DNA of 35,462 nt from contig CAYVZF010000008.1 in assembly GCA_964456095.1 (NCBI GenBank), forward strand, positions 1-35,462, in the 5' to 3' direction. The position numbers and the translations under genes were made by a program. Of the stretch, positions 16,552 to 24,351 are shown one piece after another (position 1 is the stretch's first letter; every line of letters starts with the position of its first letter). The stretch comes from CANRPC01 sp964456095. GTDB lineage: Bacteria; Bacillota_I; Bacilli_A; RFN20; CAG-449. The notes beneath the pieces are model-generated. The model did not search any database. It was given only the letters and a program-made list of their open reading frames with translations, and was not told the origin of the DNA.

Positions 16552-18444
16552 ATGCCTCCAATTCGTGGTGCAGCGCCTAAAATAGATAAGCCATTTAAGG
16601 TTTTAGGTAGACTATTTAAAACTATATTAAAAGTTCATCCAATCGCTTTATTTATTGTTTTAGGATTGCTTGTTTCATCTACAGTTGCAAATATTTATGC
16701 AACTTCAAATGTTAATGGTATTGTTGATAGTTTTTATAATTATTTAAAAACTAATGGTTCTTATTCAGGTTTTAATATGAATGTAATCATTAAACCTGCA
16801 GTAATTATGGGTATATTATATATATATGTTTCTGTATCATCATACATTTCATCAAGAATCATGATTAGTGTAGCACAAGATACACTTGAATATATTCGTA
16901 ATGAATTATTTAAACATATGGAATCATTACCATTAAAATATTTCGATTCTAGAACGACTGGTAGTGTAATGTCACTTTATACTAATGATGTTGATGCTTT
17001 AAGACAAATGATTTCACAAAGTGTTCCTCAACTAGTTTCATCTATATTTTCAATTATTACATCATTTATAATGATGGTTATTCTTTCGCCAGTACTCGTT
17101 TTAATTACTATTTTCTTTTCTTTAATTATACTTTTAGTTTCTAAACTATTGACTGGTAAATCTGGTAAGTTTTTTATTAAACAATATAAAGAAGTTGCAA
17201 CTGTAAATGGTTATGTTGAAGAAATGATTGAAGGATCAAAAGTAGTTAAAGTATTTAATTATGAAAAGAAATCTCTTGAAGCTTTTGAAAAAATTAATAA
17301 TGAATTAGAAAATTCTAATTATCTAGCTAATATGTTTGCTGGTATTGTTGGACCGGTTACTAATAATATTGGATATATATCATTTGCATTAACCGCGGTT
17401 ATAGGTTCAATTCTTGTTGGTATGGGTAATACAACTGGTTTATTAGCGCTTTCTATTGGAGGACTTGCAACATATTTATTGTATGCGAAGAACTTCTCAA
17501 TGCCAATTAACCAAATAGCTAATCAATTGAATTCGATTATGATGGCTCTTGCAGGGGCAAAAAGAATATTTGATGTTCTTGATGAAGAAAGTGAAGTTGA
17601 TAATGGTAAAGTTACTTTAGTTAATGCGAAAAAAGAAAATGGAGAATTAATTGAAGTTGAAGAAAGAACAGGTATTTGGGCTTGGAAGACATTAGAGGGA
17701 TTAACTGAATTAAAAGGTGATGTTAGATTCTTCGATGTTGATTTTGGATATGATGAGGATAATATTGTTCTTCATAATATATCTTTATATGCAAAAGCAG
17801 GTCAAAAGATTGCTTTTGTAGGTTCTACTGGTGCTGGTAAAACAACTATTACTAATTTGATTAATAGATTCTATGATGTTCAAGATGGTAAGATTAAATA
17901 TGATGGAATAAATATTAATCATATTAAAAAGAAAGATTTAAGAAAATCTCTTGGTATGGTTTTACAAGATACACATTTATTTTCAGGAACTATTTCAGAA
18001 AATATTGCTTATGGTAAAAAACATGTGACAAAAGAAGAGATTATTAAAGCTGCGACTCTAGCAAACGCTAATCACTTTATCGAATTATTGCCTGATGGAT
18101 ATGATACATATATAACTGGAGATGGAGAAAATTTATCTCAAGGTCAAAGACAATTACTTGCAATTGCTAGAGCTATAATTGTTGATCCACCTGTATTAAT
18201 ATTAGATGAAGCAACTTCATCAATTGATACTTGGACAGAATCTTTAGTTCAAAAAGGTATGGATGCTCTTATGAAAGGTAGAACTGTATTTGTTATCGCT
18301 CATAGACTTTCTACTGTTAGAGATTCAAATGCAATTATGGTTCTTGAACATGGTAATATAATCGAAAGAGGAGACCATGATGATTTATTATCACAAAAAG
18401 GTAAGTATTATCAATTATATACAGGTGCATTTGAATTAGAATAA
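16552..18444 (+). CDS. Heterodimeric ABC exporter, half with catalytic Walker B
   Basis: A 630-residue partner of the preceding half. Six membrane helices are followed by an NBD with Walker A GSTGAGKTT (424-432), Walker B LILDEATSS with catalytic Glu553, and switch His584 (VIAHRLST). Its own signature deviates: LSQGQ (528-532) instead of LSGGQ. Combined with the first half this gives one working ATP site (Walker motifs here, signature from the partner) and one degenerate site, the classic asymmetric arrangement. A charged insert (about 355-385, LVNAKKENGELIEVEERT) lies between the membrane and nucleotide domains. The start is one base after the preceding stop codon. Confidence 0.94.
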   Translation: MPPIRGAAPKIDKPFKVLGRLFKTILKVHPIALFIVLGLLVSSTVANIYATSNVNGIVDSFYNYLKTNGSYSGFNMNVIIKPAVIMGILYIYVSVSSYISSRIMISVAQDTLEYIRNELFKHMESLPLKYFDSRTTGSVMSLYTNDVDALRQMISQSVPQLVSSIFSIITSFIMMVILSPVLVLITIFFSLIILLVSKLLTGKSGKFFIKQYKEVATVNGYVEEMIEGSKVVKVFNYEKKSLEAFEKINNELENSNYLANMFAGIVGPVTNNIGYISFALTAVIGSILVGMGNTTGLLALSIGGLATYLLYAKNFSMPINQIANQLNSIMMALAGAKRIFDVLDEESEVDNGKVTLVNAKKENGELIEVEERTGIWAWKTLEGLTELKGDVRFFDVDFGYDEDNIVLHNISLYAKAGQKIAFVGSTGAGKTTITNLINRFYDVQDGKIKYDGININHIKKKDLRKSLGMVLQDTHLFSGTISENIAYGKKHVTKEEIIKAATLANANHFIELLPDGYDTYITGDGENLSQGQRQLLAIARAIIVDPPVLILDEATSSIDTWTESLVQKGMDALMKGRTVFVIAHRLSTVRDSNAIMVLEHGNIIERGDHDDLLSQKGKYYQLYTGAFELE

Positions 18445-18497
18445 AAAAATAGGGGGTTAATTTAAGTATTTATTACTTAGGTTAACTCTATTTTTTT
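18445..18497 (+). terminator. Terminator of the marR-ABC operon
   Basis: A long hairpin in three stacked segments: AAAAATAG (18445-18452) with CTATTTTT (18488-18495), TTAA with TTAA, and TAAGT with ACTTA around a short loop, followed by T residues. It begins right after the ABC stop codon. Confidence 0.85.
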
Positions 18498-18543
18498 ATT
18501 TTATTGAACTATAAAATAATATATAATAACTAAGGGGTTTGAA

Positions 18544-19269
18544 ATGGAAAAGATTATTAGTTTAAAAAACACTTCTGATATAAATAAGTATTTAACGTTT
18601 GATTCTTTTTTAGTTGAATCAAAGTTTTCTTTTGCAAGTCAATATGTTTTTGATATTAATGATTTAATTTCATTGATAAACATTATTCATGGATTTAATA
18701 AAAAAATATATCTTCGTGCTGATAAAATATTAGTAGAACATGAATTAGATGAGTTAAGTGATTATATTAGAATATTTGAATTAGTGGATGGCGTTTTTTT
18801 TGAAGATTTTTGTTTTGTCTCTTTTTTTATAAAAAATATGATTCCAACAAAACTTGTTTATTTTCCATTTGATTCTATTGGTGATAAAGAAGATTTAGAA
18901 GCTATCTTATCTACTAGAATAAATAAAATATGTATTCCTTTTTCTAAAGAATATTTATTAGATAAAATTGATTTGTCATATTTAGGTTATAAAGTCTTAT
19001 ATAGAGAAGTGCTTTTTAATTCTAGAAGAAAACTATTATCTCTTTATAATGATGTTAATGATGTAATAATAGATAATCATGAATATGATATTATGGAAAA
19101 AACTAGATCTTCAGTACAAAAAATTGTTGAAACAAAAAATGGTACAATTATTTTAAATGACATTAAGTATAATAAATTATTGATTAAGCCATCCTTTATT
19201 TTAATTGATACACTTTTTATTGATGATAAAATAGTAGATCAGTATATAGATGAAATCTTGGAGTATTAA
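18544..19269 (+). CDS. Reduced U32-like protein, probable partner of the TrhP enzyme
   Basis: A 241-residue soluble protein. Compared with the next gene product it shows the same alternation of strands and helices: NKKIYLRADKILVEHELDEL against NKKIHVTVNVIPEDGEIDKI, then IRIFELVDGVFFEDFCFVS against IRFLASINVDAVIVSSIGI, then a strand ending near a VVLGRECSIDD-like SKEYLLDKID. It lacks the U32 signature and all four clustered cysteines, and it is about 150 residues shorter. In Bacillus, yrrN and yrrO encode two U32-type proteins side by side that act together in tRNA 5-hydroxyuridine formation; this may be a strongly reduced version of the first. AAGGGG lies upstream. The homology is judged by eye and is moderate at best. 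Confidence 0.55.
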   Translation: MEKIISLKNTSDINKYLTFDSFLVESKFSFASQYVFDINDLISLINIIHGFNKKIYLRADKILVEHELDELSDYIRIFELVDGVFFEDFCFVSFFIKNMIPTKLVYFPFDSIGDKEDLEAILSTRINKICIPFSKEYLLDKIDLSYLGYKVLYREVLFNSRRKLLSLYNDVNDVIIDNHEYDIMEKTRSSVQKIVETKNGTIILNDIKYNKLLIKPSFILIDTLFIDDKIVDQYIDEILEY

Positions 19270-19270
19270 T

Positions 19271-20449
19271 ATGAATAAAGTAGAGTTATTAGCTCCTGCA
19301 GGAGATTTATTTAAATTAAAAACAGCTTTATTATATGGTGCTGATGCTGTATTTGTTGGTGGTAAGAGTTTTTCTTTAAGAGCAAAAGCATCTAATTTTT
19401 CTGATGATGATTTAATTAAAGGCGTTGAATTTGCACATAAATTAAATAAAAAAATACATGTTACTGTTAATGTTATTCCAGAAGATGGTGAAATTGATAA
19501 GATTAAAGAATATATTAGATTTTTAGCATCTATAAATGTTGATGCAGTTATTGTTTCATCTATTGGAATAATGAAGTTTATTAAAGATGAGAATATTCCT
19601 ATTGAAGTTCATGTATCTACGCAATGTTCTTCTTCTAATTCTTTAAGTTTAGATTTTTATGAATCATTTGGAGTAAAAAGAGTTGTTTTAGGTAGGGAAT
19701 GTTCTATTGATGATATATCAAAAATAGTTAAATGTAGTAATTTAGATGTGGAAGTATTTATTCATGGTGGATTATGTTCCGCTATATCGGGAAGATGCCA
19801 TTTATCTGATTTTTATACTGGTAGAAAAGCTAATAGAGGAGCATGTGCTCATTCTTGTCGTTGGAGTTATAATCTTTCTTCAATTGATAATAACAATACT
19901 TTTTTATTTGGCTGTAAAGATTTATGCGCTTTTGATTCTATTCCTTCTTTAATTGAATCTGGTGTTTCTTCATTTAAAATTGAAGGAAGAATGAAGTCAC
20001 TTCATTATATTGCTTCCGTAGTTAGAGCATATAGAATGATTATTGATAATTATTATAATGGTACTTTAAATGAATTAGTGTATGAAGAAGCATATAAAGA
20101 ATTATCTAGATGTGAAAGTAGAAATTATGGTGTTTCATTTTTAAAAGGAATTATTAATAAAGAAGACATGGCATACGACTTAGATGCTAAAACATCTAAT
20201 ACTGAATTTGTTGGTTTTTTTATAAAAAATAATGATGATACTATTTTGTATCCTAAATCATTAATATATATAAATGATGAATATGAAATGATTAATCCAT
20301 ATAATTTTGATACAAAAATAGTCAAAATAACGAGACTTTTTGATAAAATCGGAGATTTTTATGATACAAAACATGTAAAAGAATGTTGTAATGTTGAAGT
20401 AAATGAATTTGTTGATAGCTTTTATATTTTAAGAAAAATAATAAAATAA
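19271..20449 (+). CDS. U32 family protein, TrhP/YrrO-type tRNA hydroxylation enzyme
   Basis: A 392-residue TIM-barrel protein of peptidase family U32. It starts VELLAPAGDLFKLKTALLYGADAVFVGG and carries the full U32 signature at residues 161-179 (EVFIHGGLCSAISGRCHLS). Cys169, Cys176, Cys192 and Cys196 form the probable iron-sulfur site. In Escherichia and Bacillus such proteins (TrhP; YrrO in Bacillus) are needed for prephenate-dependent 5-hydroxyuridine at tRNA wobble U34, not for proteolysis. ATG 19271 has TTGGAG at proper spacing; an in-frame ATG at 19250 would overlap the previous gene without such a site. It follows the reduced U32-like gene by one base. Confidence 0.88.
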   Translation: MNKVELLAPAGDLFKLKTALLYGADAVFVGGKSFSLRAKASNFSDDDLIKGVEFAHKLNKKIHVTVNVIPEDGEIDKIKEYIRFLASINVDAVIVSSIGIMKFIKDENIPIEVHVSTQCSSSNSLSLDFYESFGVKRVVLGRECSIDDISKIVKCSNLDVEVFIHGGLCSAISGRCHLSDFYTGRKANRGACAHSCRWSYNLSSIDNNNTFLFGCKDLCAFDSIPSLIESGVSSFKIEGRMKSLHYIASVVRAYRMIIDNYYNGTLNELVYEEAYKELSRCESRNYGVSFLKGIINKEDMAYDLDAKTSNTEFVGFFIKNNDDTILYPKSLIYINDEYEMINPYNFDTKIVKITRLFDKIGDFYDTKHVKECCNVEVNEFVDSFYILRKIIK

Positions 20450-20494
20450 AACTTTTATATGAATAATATGCATGCATTTTACATATAAAGAAGT

Positions 20495-20523
20495 AAAAAG
20501 TATGATTTTTAATCGTATTTTTT
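20495..20523 (+). terminator. Terminator of the U32 operon
   Basis: AAAAAGTATGATT (20495-20507) pairs with AATCGTATTTTTT (20511-20523) over 13 bp with two G-U pairs and a three-base loop; the right arm ends in a T run. A second inverted repeat, TTTATATG (20454-20461) and CATATAAA (20482-20489), lies just upstream. Confidence 0.85.
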
Positions 20524-20540
20524 ATTAAAGGAAATAAAAA

Positions 20541-20586
20541 ATGAAAAAAATAGAGATTTTTGAAAACTATTTTTAATAAAATAGTT
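20541..20586 (+). other. Possible leader: 11-codon open frame plus hairpin
   Basis: AAAGGAAAT precedes an ATG at 20541 that opens an 11-codon frame (MKKIEIFENYF), ending at TAA 20574-20576. A perfect 9-bp hairpin, AACTATTTT (20565-20573) and AAAATAGTT (20578-20586), begins inside the last codons of this frame. A TATAAT at 20611 lies after it. It could be a small leader or an operator, or chance in AT-rich DNA. Confidence 0.25.
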
Positions 20587-20645
20587 GAAAATATACGAAA
20601 AAAACAATATTATAATTTTAGAAAGAATGTTAGGAGTATATGTTT

Positions 20646-22931
20646 ATGGAAAAAAAGACAAGTTCTTATTTCAAACATCTATTTAAATCATTAGATGTTT
20701 TTCTTGCATTATTCGTAGGCCTAATTCTAGCGGTATGTCTATGGTACCTCGACTTATATGATATATTTTATAGAATTAAACCTTCATATGCAGGATGGTT
20801 AAAAGCAATATACAATGGTGCATTATTTACAGCTATTGCAGGTTGTTTTGTTGCTTTATATCCTACTCTTAAAGAGAAGACAATTGTTAAAGGTGATATT
20901 TTACTTTTATGTTTAACATCTTTATCTTTAATTTCAACTATTCTCTTTGGAATTAATGGAAATATTATAGCATGTGTCTTATGGGCAATCGCGGTTGTTA
21001 TTTCTGTTATTTATTTTTCATCTCGAATTAAAGAGCATGAATCAAATGATGAATTAGAATCTCTTGTTAGTACTAATTCATATTATGCAACATTAGCAAG
21101 AAAATATAATATTATGTTATTATTCCTTACTGGTGTTGTTATAGCTGTTGTTGGCCTTTTATTAATTGATAAGACATCAATTTTTACAGGCAAACCAAAA
21201 TACTATCTTGTTGGTGCAGTTCTTGTTTGCTGTGTTGGTTCAATTTTACATGCTGTTATTTCTAAAAAAGCAAAAGTTGGTTGGATTGATGCATGCTTAG
21301 TTATATTGATGACAGTAATTGCATTTGGATTTAATTACATTGTTAGATTAAGAGATCCAAGAATTGTTCGTTTTATTTTCTTATGGTTACTTGGAGCATT
21401 ATCAGTTGGATTCTCAATTGTAATTCGTAGTATTTTCTGTGATACTAATATTGCAGTAAAAGTAGAAAAGAAAAGATTCCCTAATTATTTAGGAATAGTA
21501 TTTAGTAAATACCATTTCAGTTTTATAGCTTTATTAGGTGTCGTTGCTGGATTTTGCGTATCTCTTGTTACAAGATATGGAAGAATTTCTGAAATGTTTA
21601 GTAATGTTAGATCATCAATCTTTGCTATCGTTGCAATTTTGATTATCATTTACACTTTAGTAATTATCGTTCTTGGTGTTATGAAGAATGGTTATACTAG
21701 CAAAAAAGCTAACTTATTAGATGCTGGATTATGTTTATCATTTGTTGGTGGTTTATTTGGTCTTGGTATGATTTATGTTTCTTTCTCATATCAAAGATTA
21801 ATCTTAGTATTAGTTCCAACTTTATTCGCATTAATATCAATGTGCTATAGAATGACTAGAGTAGATTTAGTATCACAAGAATTCATTGAAGAAGATTCAA
21901 CAATTTCTGTTGATGTAAAATTAGTTATTGATGGTGATGAAATTAAAGCATTCTGCGATGGTGCTGAAGTTGAAGTTAATGTTGTTAGAAATAATGAAAC
22001 TGAGGTAACTGTAGAAGATACAAATAATGATGCTGTCGTAGAAGAAGAAACAAATGATTCATCAACTAAGGAGGAAGAAGTTGATTCTGCTACTCCCAGT
22101 CAAGAAACTGTAGTTGAAGATAATAATCAAAAGATTTCTTCTGAAGAAAGATTAATAATTGCAAAACGTAGTTTTGAAAACAAAATCAAATTTGCTTCAC
22201 CAAAAGCAAAAAGATATTACAGTGAAATTAAAAATGCTCTTATGATTTATAAAACAAAATCAAGAGTTTCAAAAAAAGCTGAAGTATTCCGTAAAAAAGG
22301 TTTACTTGCAAAAATTTCTGTTTCTGGTAAATCTATTAGAGTTCATTTAGCATTAGATCCTACACAATATGATGAAAGTAAATATCATCAAATCGATTTA
22401 GGTGCTAGACGTGCATTTAAAGAAGTTCCATTTACAATGAAGATTCGCTCAGATCTTGCTTGTAAGAGAGCTATTGAATTAATTGATGAATTAGCATTAT
22501 CTAGGGGATTAAAAGCTAATAAAAAATATGAAAAAGTCAATTATGCTGAAGGTTTAGATATTGATGGTGTTGCAATTCTTGAAAAATTAGGTCTTATTGA
22601 TCAATTAACAACAATTGCTACAAAACAACAAGCTGAAAATCTTACAGATGATGTCTTAAAATTCATTCCTGTAGTAGAAATGTCTAAACCATTAAATGAA
22701 GCTGTTGAAAACGTTTATCTTGATACAGCTTTAAAATATGTCACTGATACTATTAGCGCTGATACATTACATGAAACACGTCAAATCCCAGCGACTGTTG
22801 AATTAATTAATGTAAAAGCTAGAACAGGATTGGATAAGAAAATTACTGTTTACGCTGATGAAATCGATCCTTTAGCGGCTAAGTTAGTACTCTTAACTGG
22901 TGGTAAAGTATTTAAAATAGTTAGAAAATAA
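20646..22931 (+). CDS. Polytopic membrane protein with cytoplasmic tail ending in a uL15-like domain
   Basis: A 761-residue protein in three parts. Residues 1-435 hold about twelve membrane helices in a regular pattern. An acidic, low-complexity linker (about 450-500, rich in Glu, Asp, Asn and Thr) follows. The cytoplasmic tail has a helical-beta domain (about 505-625: FENKIKFASPKAKRYYSEIK, KVSKKAEVFRKK-type basic region, IRVHLALDPTQYDESKYH, CKRAIELIDELA), a type I have seen in several Firmicutes proteins of unknown function, and a C-terminal segment (about 695-761) ending VKARTGLDKKITVYADEI, then AKLVLLTGGKVFKI. That ending resembles the C-terminal fold of ribosomal protein uL15 (xxLTKKLTVKAHxFSxxAxxxIExAGGxVxxI). 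ATG 20646 has AGGAG nine bases upstream; ATG 20640 is too close. Function unknown. Confidence 0.7.
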   Translation: MEKKTSSYFKHLFKSLDVFLALFVGLILAVCLWYLDLYDIFYRIKPSYAGWLKAIYNGALFTAIAGCFVALYPTLKEKTIVKGDILLLCLTSLSLISTILFGINGNIIACVLWAIAVVISVIYFSSRIKEHESNDELESLVSTNSYYATLARKYNIMLLFLTGVVIAVVGLLLIDKTSIFTGKPKYYLVGAVLVCCVGSILHAVISKKAKVGWIDACLVILMTVIAFGFNYIVRLRDPRIVRFIFLWLLGALSVGFSIVIRSIFCDTNIAVKVEKKRFPNYLGIVFSKYHFSFIALLGVVAGFCVSLVTRYGRISEMFSNVRSSIFAIVAILIIIYTLVIIVLGVMKNGYTSKKANLLDAGLCLSFVGGLFGLGMIYVSFSYQRLILVLVPTLFALISMCYRMTRVDLVSQEFIEEDSTISVDVKLVIDGDEIKAFCDGAEVEVNVVRNNETEVTVEDTNNDAVVEEETNDSSTKEEEVDSATPSQETVVEDNNQKISSEERLIIAKRSFENKIKFASPKAKRYYSEIKNALMIYKTKSRVSKKAEVFRKKGLLAKISVSGKSIRVHLALDPTQYDESKYHQIDLGARRAFKEVPFTMKIRSDLACKRAIELIDELALSRGLKANKKYEKVNYAEGLDIDGVAILEKLGLIDQLTTIATKQQAENLTDDVLKFIPVVEMSKPLNEAVENVYLDTALKYVTDTISADTLHETRQIPATVELINVKARTGLDKKITVYADEIDPLAAKLVLLTGGKVFKIVRK

Positions 22932-22948
22932 TTTAAACTATTTATTAA

Positions 22949-22983
22949 AGGTAATCGTTGATTATGACGGTTATCTTTTTTTT
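22949..22983 (+). terminator. Terminator of the uL15-like membrane protein gene
   Basis: AGGTAATCG (22949-22957) pairs with CGGTTATCT (22968-22976) through nine base pairs, two of them G-U, then eight T. The DNA after it repeats an 11-base unit TTTTTTTACTC, which also codes for the lysine-rich end of the opposing gene. Confidence 0.8.
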
Positions 22984-22992
22984 ACTCTTTTT

Positions 22993-23454
22993 TTACTCTT
23001 TTTTTACAATTTTAAAATACTTTTTTAATAGTTTGCTTTTAAATGTGAATTTTCGTGATAATGAATCTTCATAATAAAAATATATTTTTTTATTAATGTA
23101 TTCATTAATTTTTGATTCAATTAAATCAGATAAATCAATTTTTATTGTATCCCTTGAAACGATTTCTAATCCATATTGTTCTATAGTTGGTATTTTCTTT
23201 TTTAATAATGGTATTTTATATAAATCTATTAAAATTCCAAAATCTTTTACTATGGTTTGTTTCTTCTTAATATTTTTTAAAGTAACAAAATACTTAATAT
23301 CATTAATATTTGAATTTGTTTCAATATGCTCCTCTACTATTATATTGCCTGATTTTAAATATTTTATTATTAATATAAGTGATAATATTATGATACTTAT
23401 TATTACTAACAATGTTATTAATGATAAAAATAAATTCAATAATTCGAATTCCAT
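22993..23454 (-). CDS. Membrane-anchored protein of unknown function
   Basis: I do not recognise this 153-residue protein. Residues 1-33 are one long hydrophobic helix (LLNLFLSLITLLVIISIIIL) with a positive KYLKSG end, so the N-terminus is outside or in the membrane and the rest cytoplasmic. The soluble part has a beta-rich core (IKYFVTLKNIKKKQTIVKDFGI, YGLEIVSRDTIKIDLSDLI) and a lysine-rich C-terminus. It converges on the gene upstream in coordinates and is separated from the DUF3267 gene by a terminator, so it is probably transcribed alone. No strong ribosome binding site lies directly before the ATG; an AAGGAG is present about 45 bases upstream. Confidence 0.6.
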   Translation of the reverse strand: MEFELLNLFLSLITLLVIISIIILSLILIIKYLKSGNIIVEEHIETNSNINDIKYFVTLKNIKKKQTIVKDFGILIDLYKIPLLKKKIPTIEQYGLEIVSRDTIKIDLSDLIESKINEYINKKIYFYYEDSLSRKFTFKSKLLKKYFKIVKKE

Positions 23455-23557
23455 ATTTATTTCTAGACTATATTTATAAGTGTAATATAGCTTGCTCCTT
23501 CCATAATATTAGTATGGATTAGATTTATTGTTTATATTAATATTTTATTTAAGTTAT

Positions 23558-23587
23558 AAAAAAAGATGTCATATAACACCTTTTTTT
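23558..23587 (-). terminator. Terminator of the DUF3267/lipoprotein operon
   Basis: A 12-bp stem, AAAAAAAGATGT (23558-23569) with ACACCTTTTTTT (23576-23587), one G-U pair and a six-base loop, lies two bases past the DUF3267 stop. The symmetric A and T runs would let it act in both directions. Confidence 0.85.
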
Positions 23588-23589
23588 AA

Positions 23590-24351
23590 TTACATATCTA
23601 ATTTATTCAAGTCGTTTGTATCTTCGTCTTCTAGACTGGTTAAATCATTATTAACTTTATTTCTAGCTTCATTTGGAATGTCATTTACCATCTTTTTTAA
23701 TTTTCTTTTTTTAGCGTGTTTTTTAGCTATTTTTTCGTAATGATTTCTTTCTAGTAATTTATAATATTCAAATTCATTTTCAGGAATATAAATTGATATT
23801 TTGTAATTTAAATCTTCTATATATGCGTTTTTAAATTTTCTTGTTAAGAAAAAAGCTACAAGATCCCCTACTGAGGATGAAAAGTTTTGTATAATTGAAA
23901 GCCATACTAACCAAAACCAATCATAAGCATATATAGATACAATAATTTGAATAGGAATTAATATTATCGTAAATATAACAATCGGAGCGAATATTATAAA
24001 ATAGTATTTACTATTTTTTATTATTTCATTTTCTAATGATACATAAGGAATAATTCCATCAACATTCCATTTGCATTTAACTTTAACAATTTTTGATGCA
24101 ATGTAATGAACGACTTCATGTAATATTATATATAAGATGTATAATATTATTACTAAAGTAAATTGTATAAAAAGCAATGTAAAGTTTTTAAAGTCAAAAA
24201 ATAATGATTTATTAGATAAGAAATATCCTATTACAATCATAGTAAAATAAATAAAACCGCCGCCAGCTTTACAAAATATATTAATTCTTTGATCTTTTTC
24301 TAAATCTAGTGATTTAAATAATCCATAACCCTTTAAATCTTTAAATTCCAT
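23590..24351 (-). CDS. DUF3267 family membrane protein, putative zincin peptidase
   Basis: A 253-residue protein with about four membrane helices (about 31-46, 57-80, 115-138, 143-170). The second helix ends in HEVVH (residues 78-82), the HExxH zinc motif, in the context YIILHEVVHYIASKIVKV that is typical of DUF3267. A later SVGDLVAFFL segment provides the usual third-ligand-like Asp region. The C-terminal tail (about 200-253) is charged and cytoplasmic. The family is regarded as a putative intramembrane or membrane-associated metallopeptidase without known substrate. The ATG directly abuts the stop codon of the lipoprotein gene upstream in the operon, with GGAGG inside that gene's end. Confidence 0.82.
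   Translation of the reverse strand: MEFKDLKGYGLFKSLDLEKDQRINIFCKAGGGFIYFTMIVIGYFLSNKSLFFDFKNFTLLFIQFTLVIILYILYIILHEVVHYIASKIVKVKCKWNVDGIIPYVSLENEIIKNSKYYFIIFAPIVIFTIILIPIQIIVSIYAYDWFWLVWLSIIQNFSSSVGDLVAFFLTRKFKNAYIEDLNYKISIYIPENEFEYYKLLERNHYEKIAKKHAKKRKLKKMVNDIPNEARNKVNNDLTSLEDEDTNDLNKLDM

Noticed and set aside
20565..20586. Second MarR operator, because of shared AACTATTT and AAATAGTT sequences
   Set aside because: The half-sites are in the opposite order, with a four-base centre instead of the GGTACC core, so the symmetry differs from the real operator.
22976..23008. Tandem 11-base repeat TTTTTTTACTC as a phase-variation tract
   Set aside because: Only two and a partial copies, located in a terminator tail and at the extreme 3' end of a gene, where changes would alter only the last residues.
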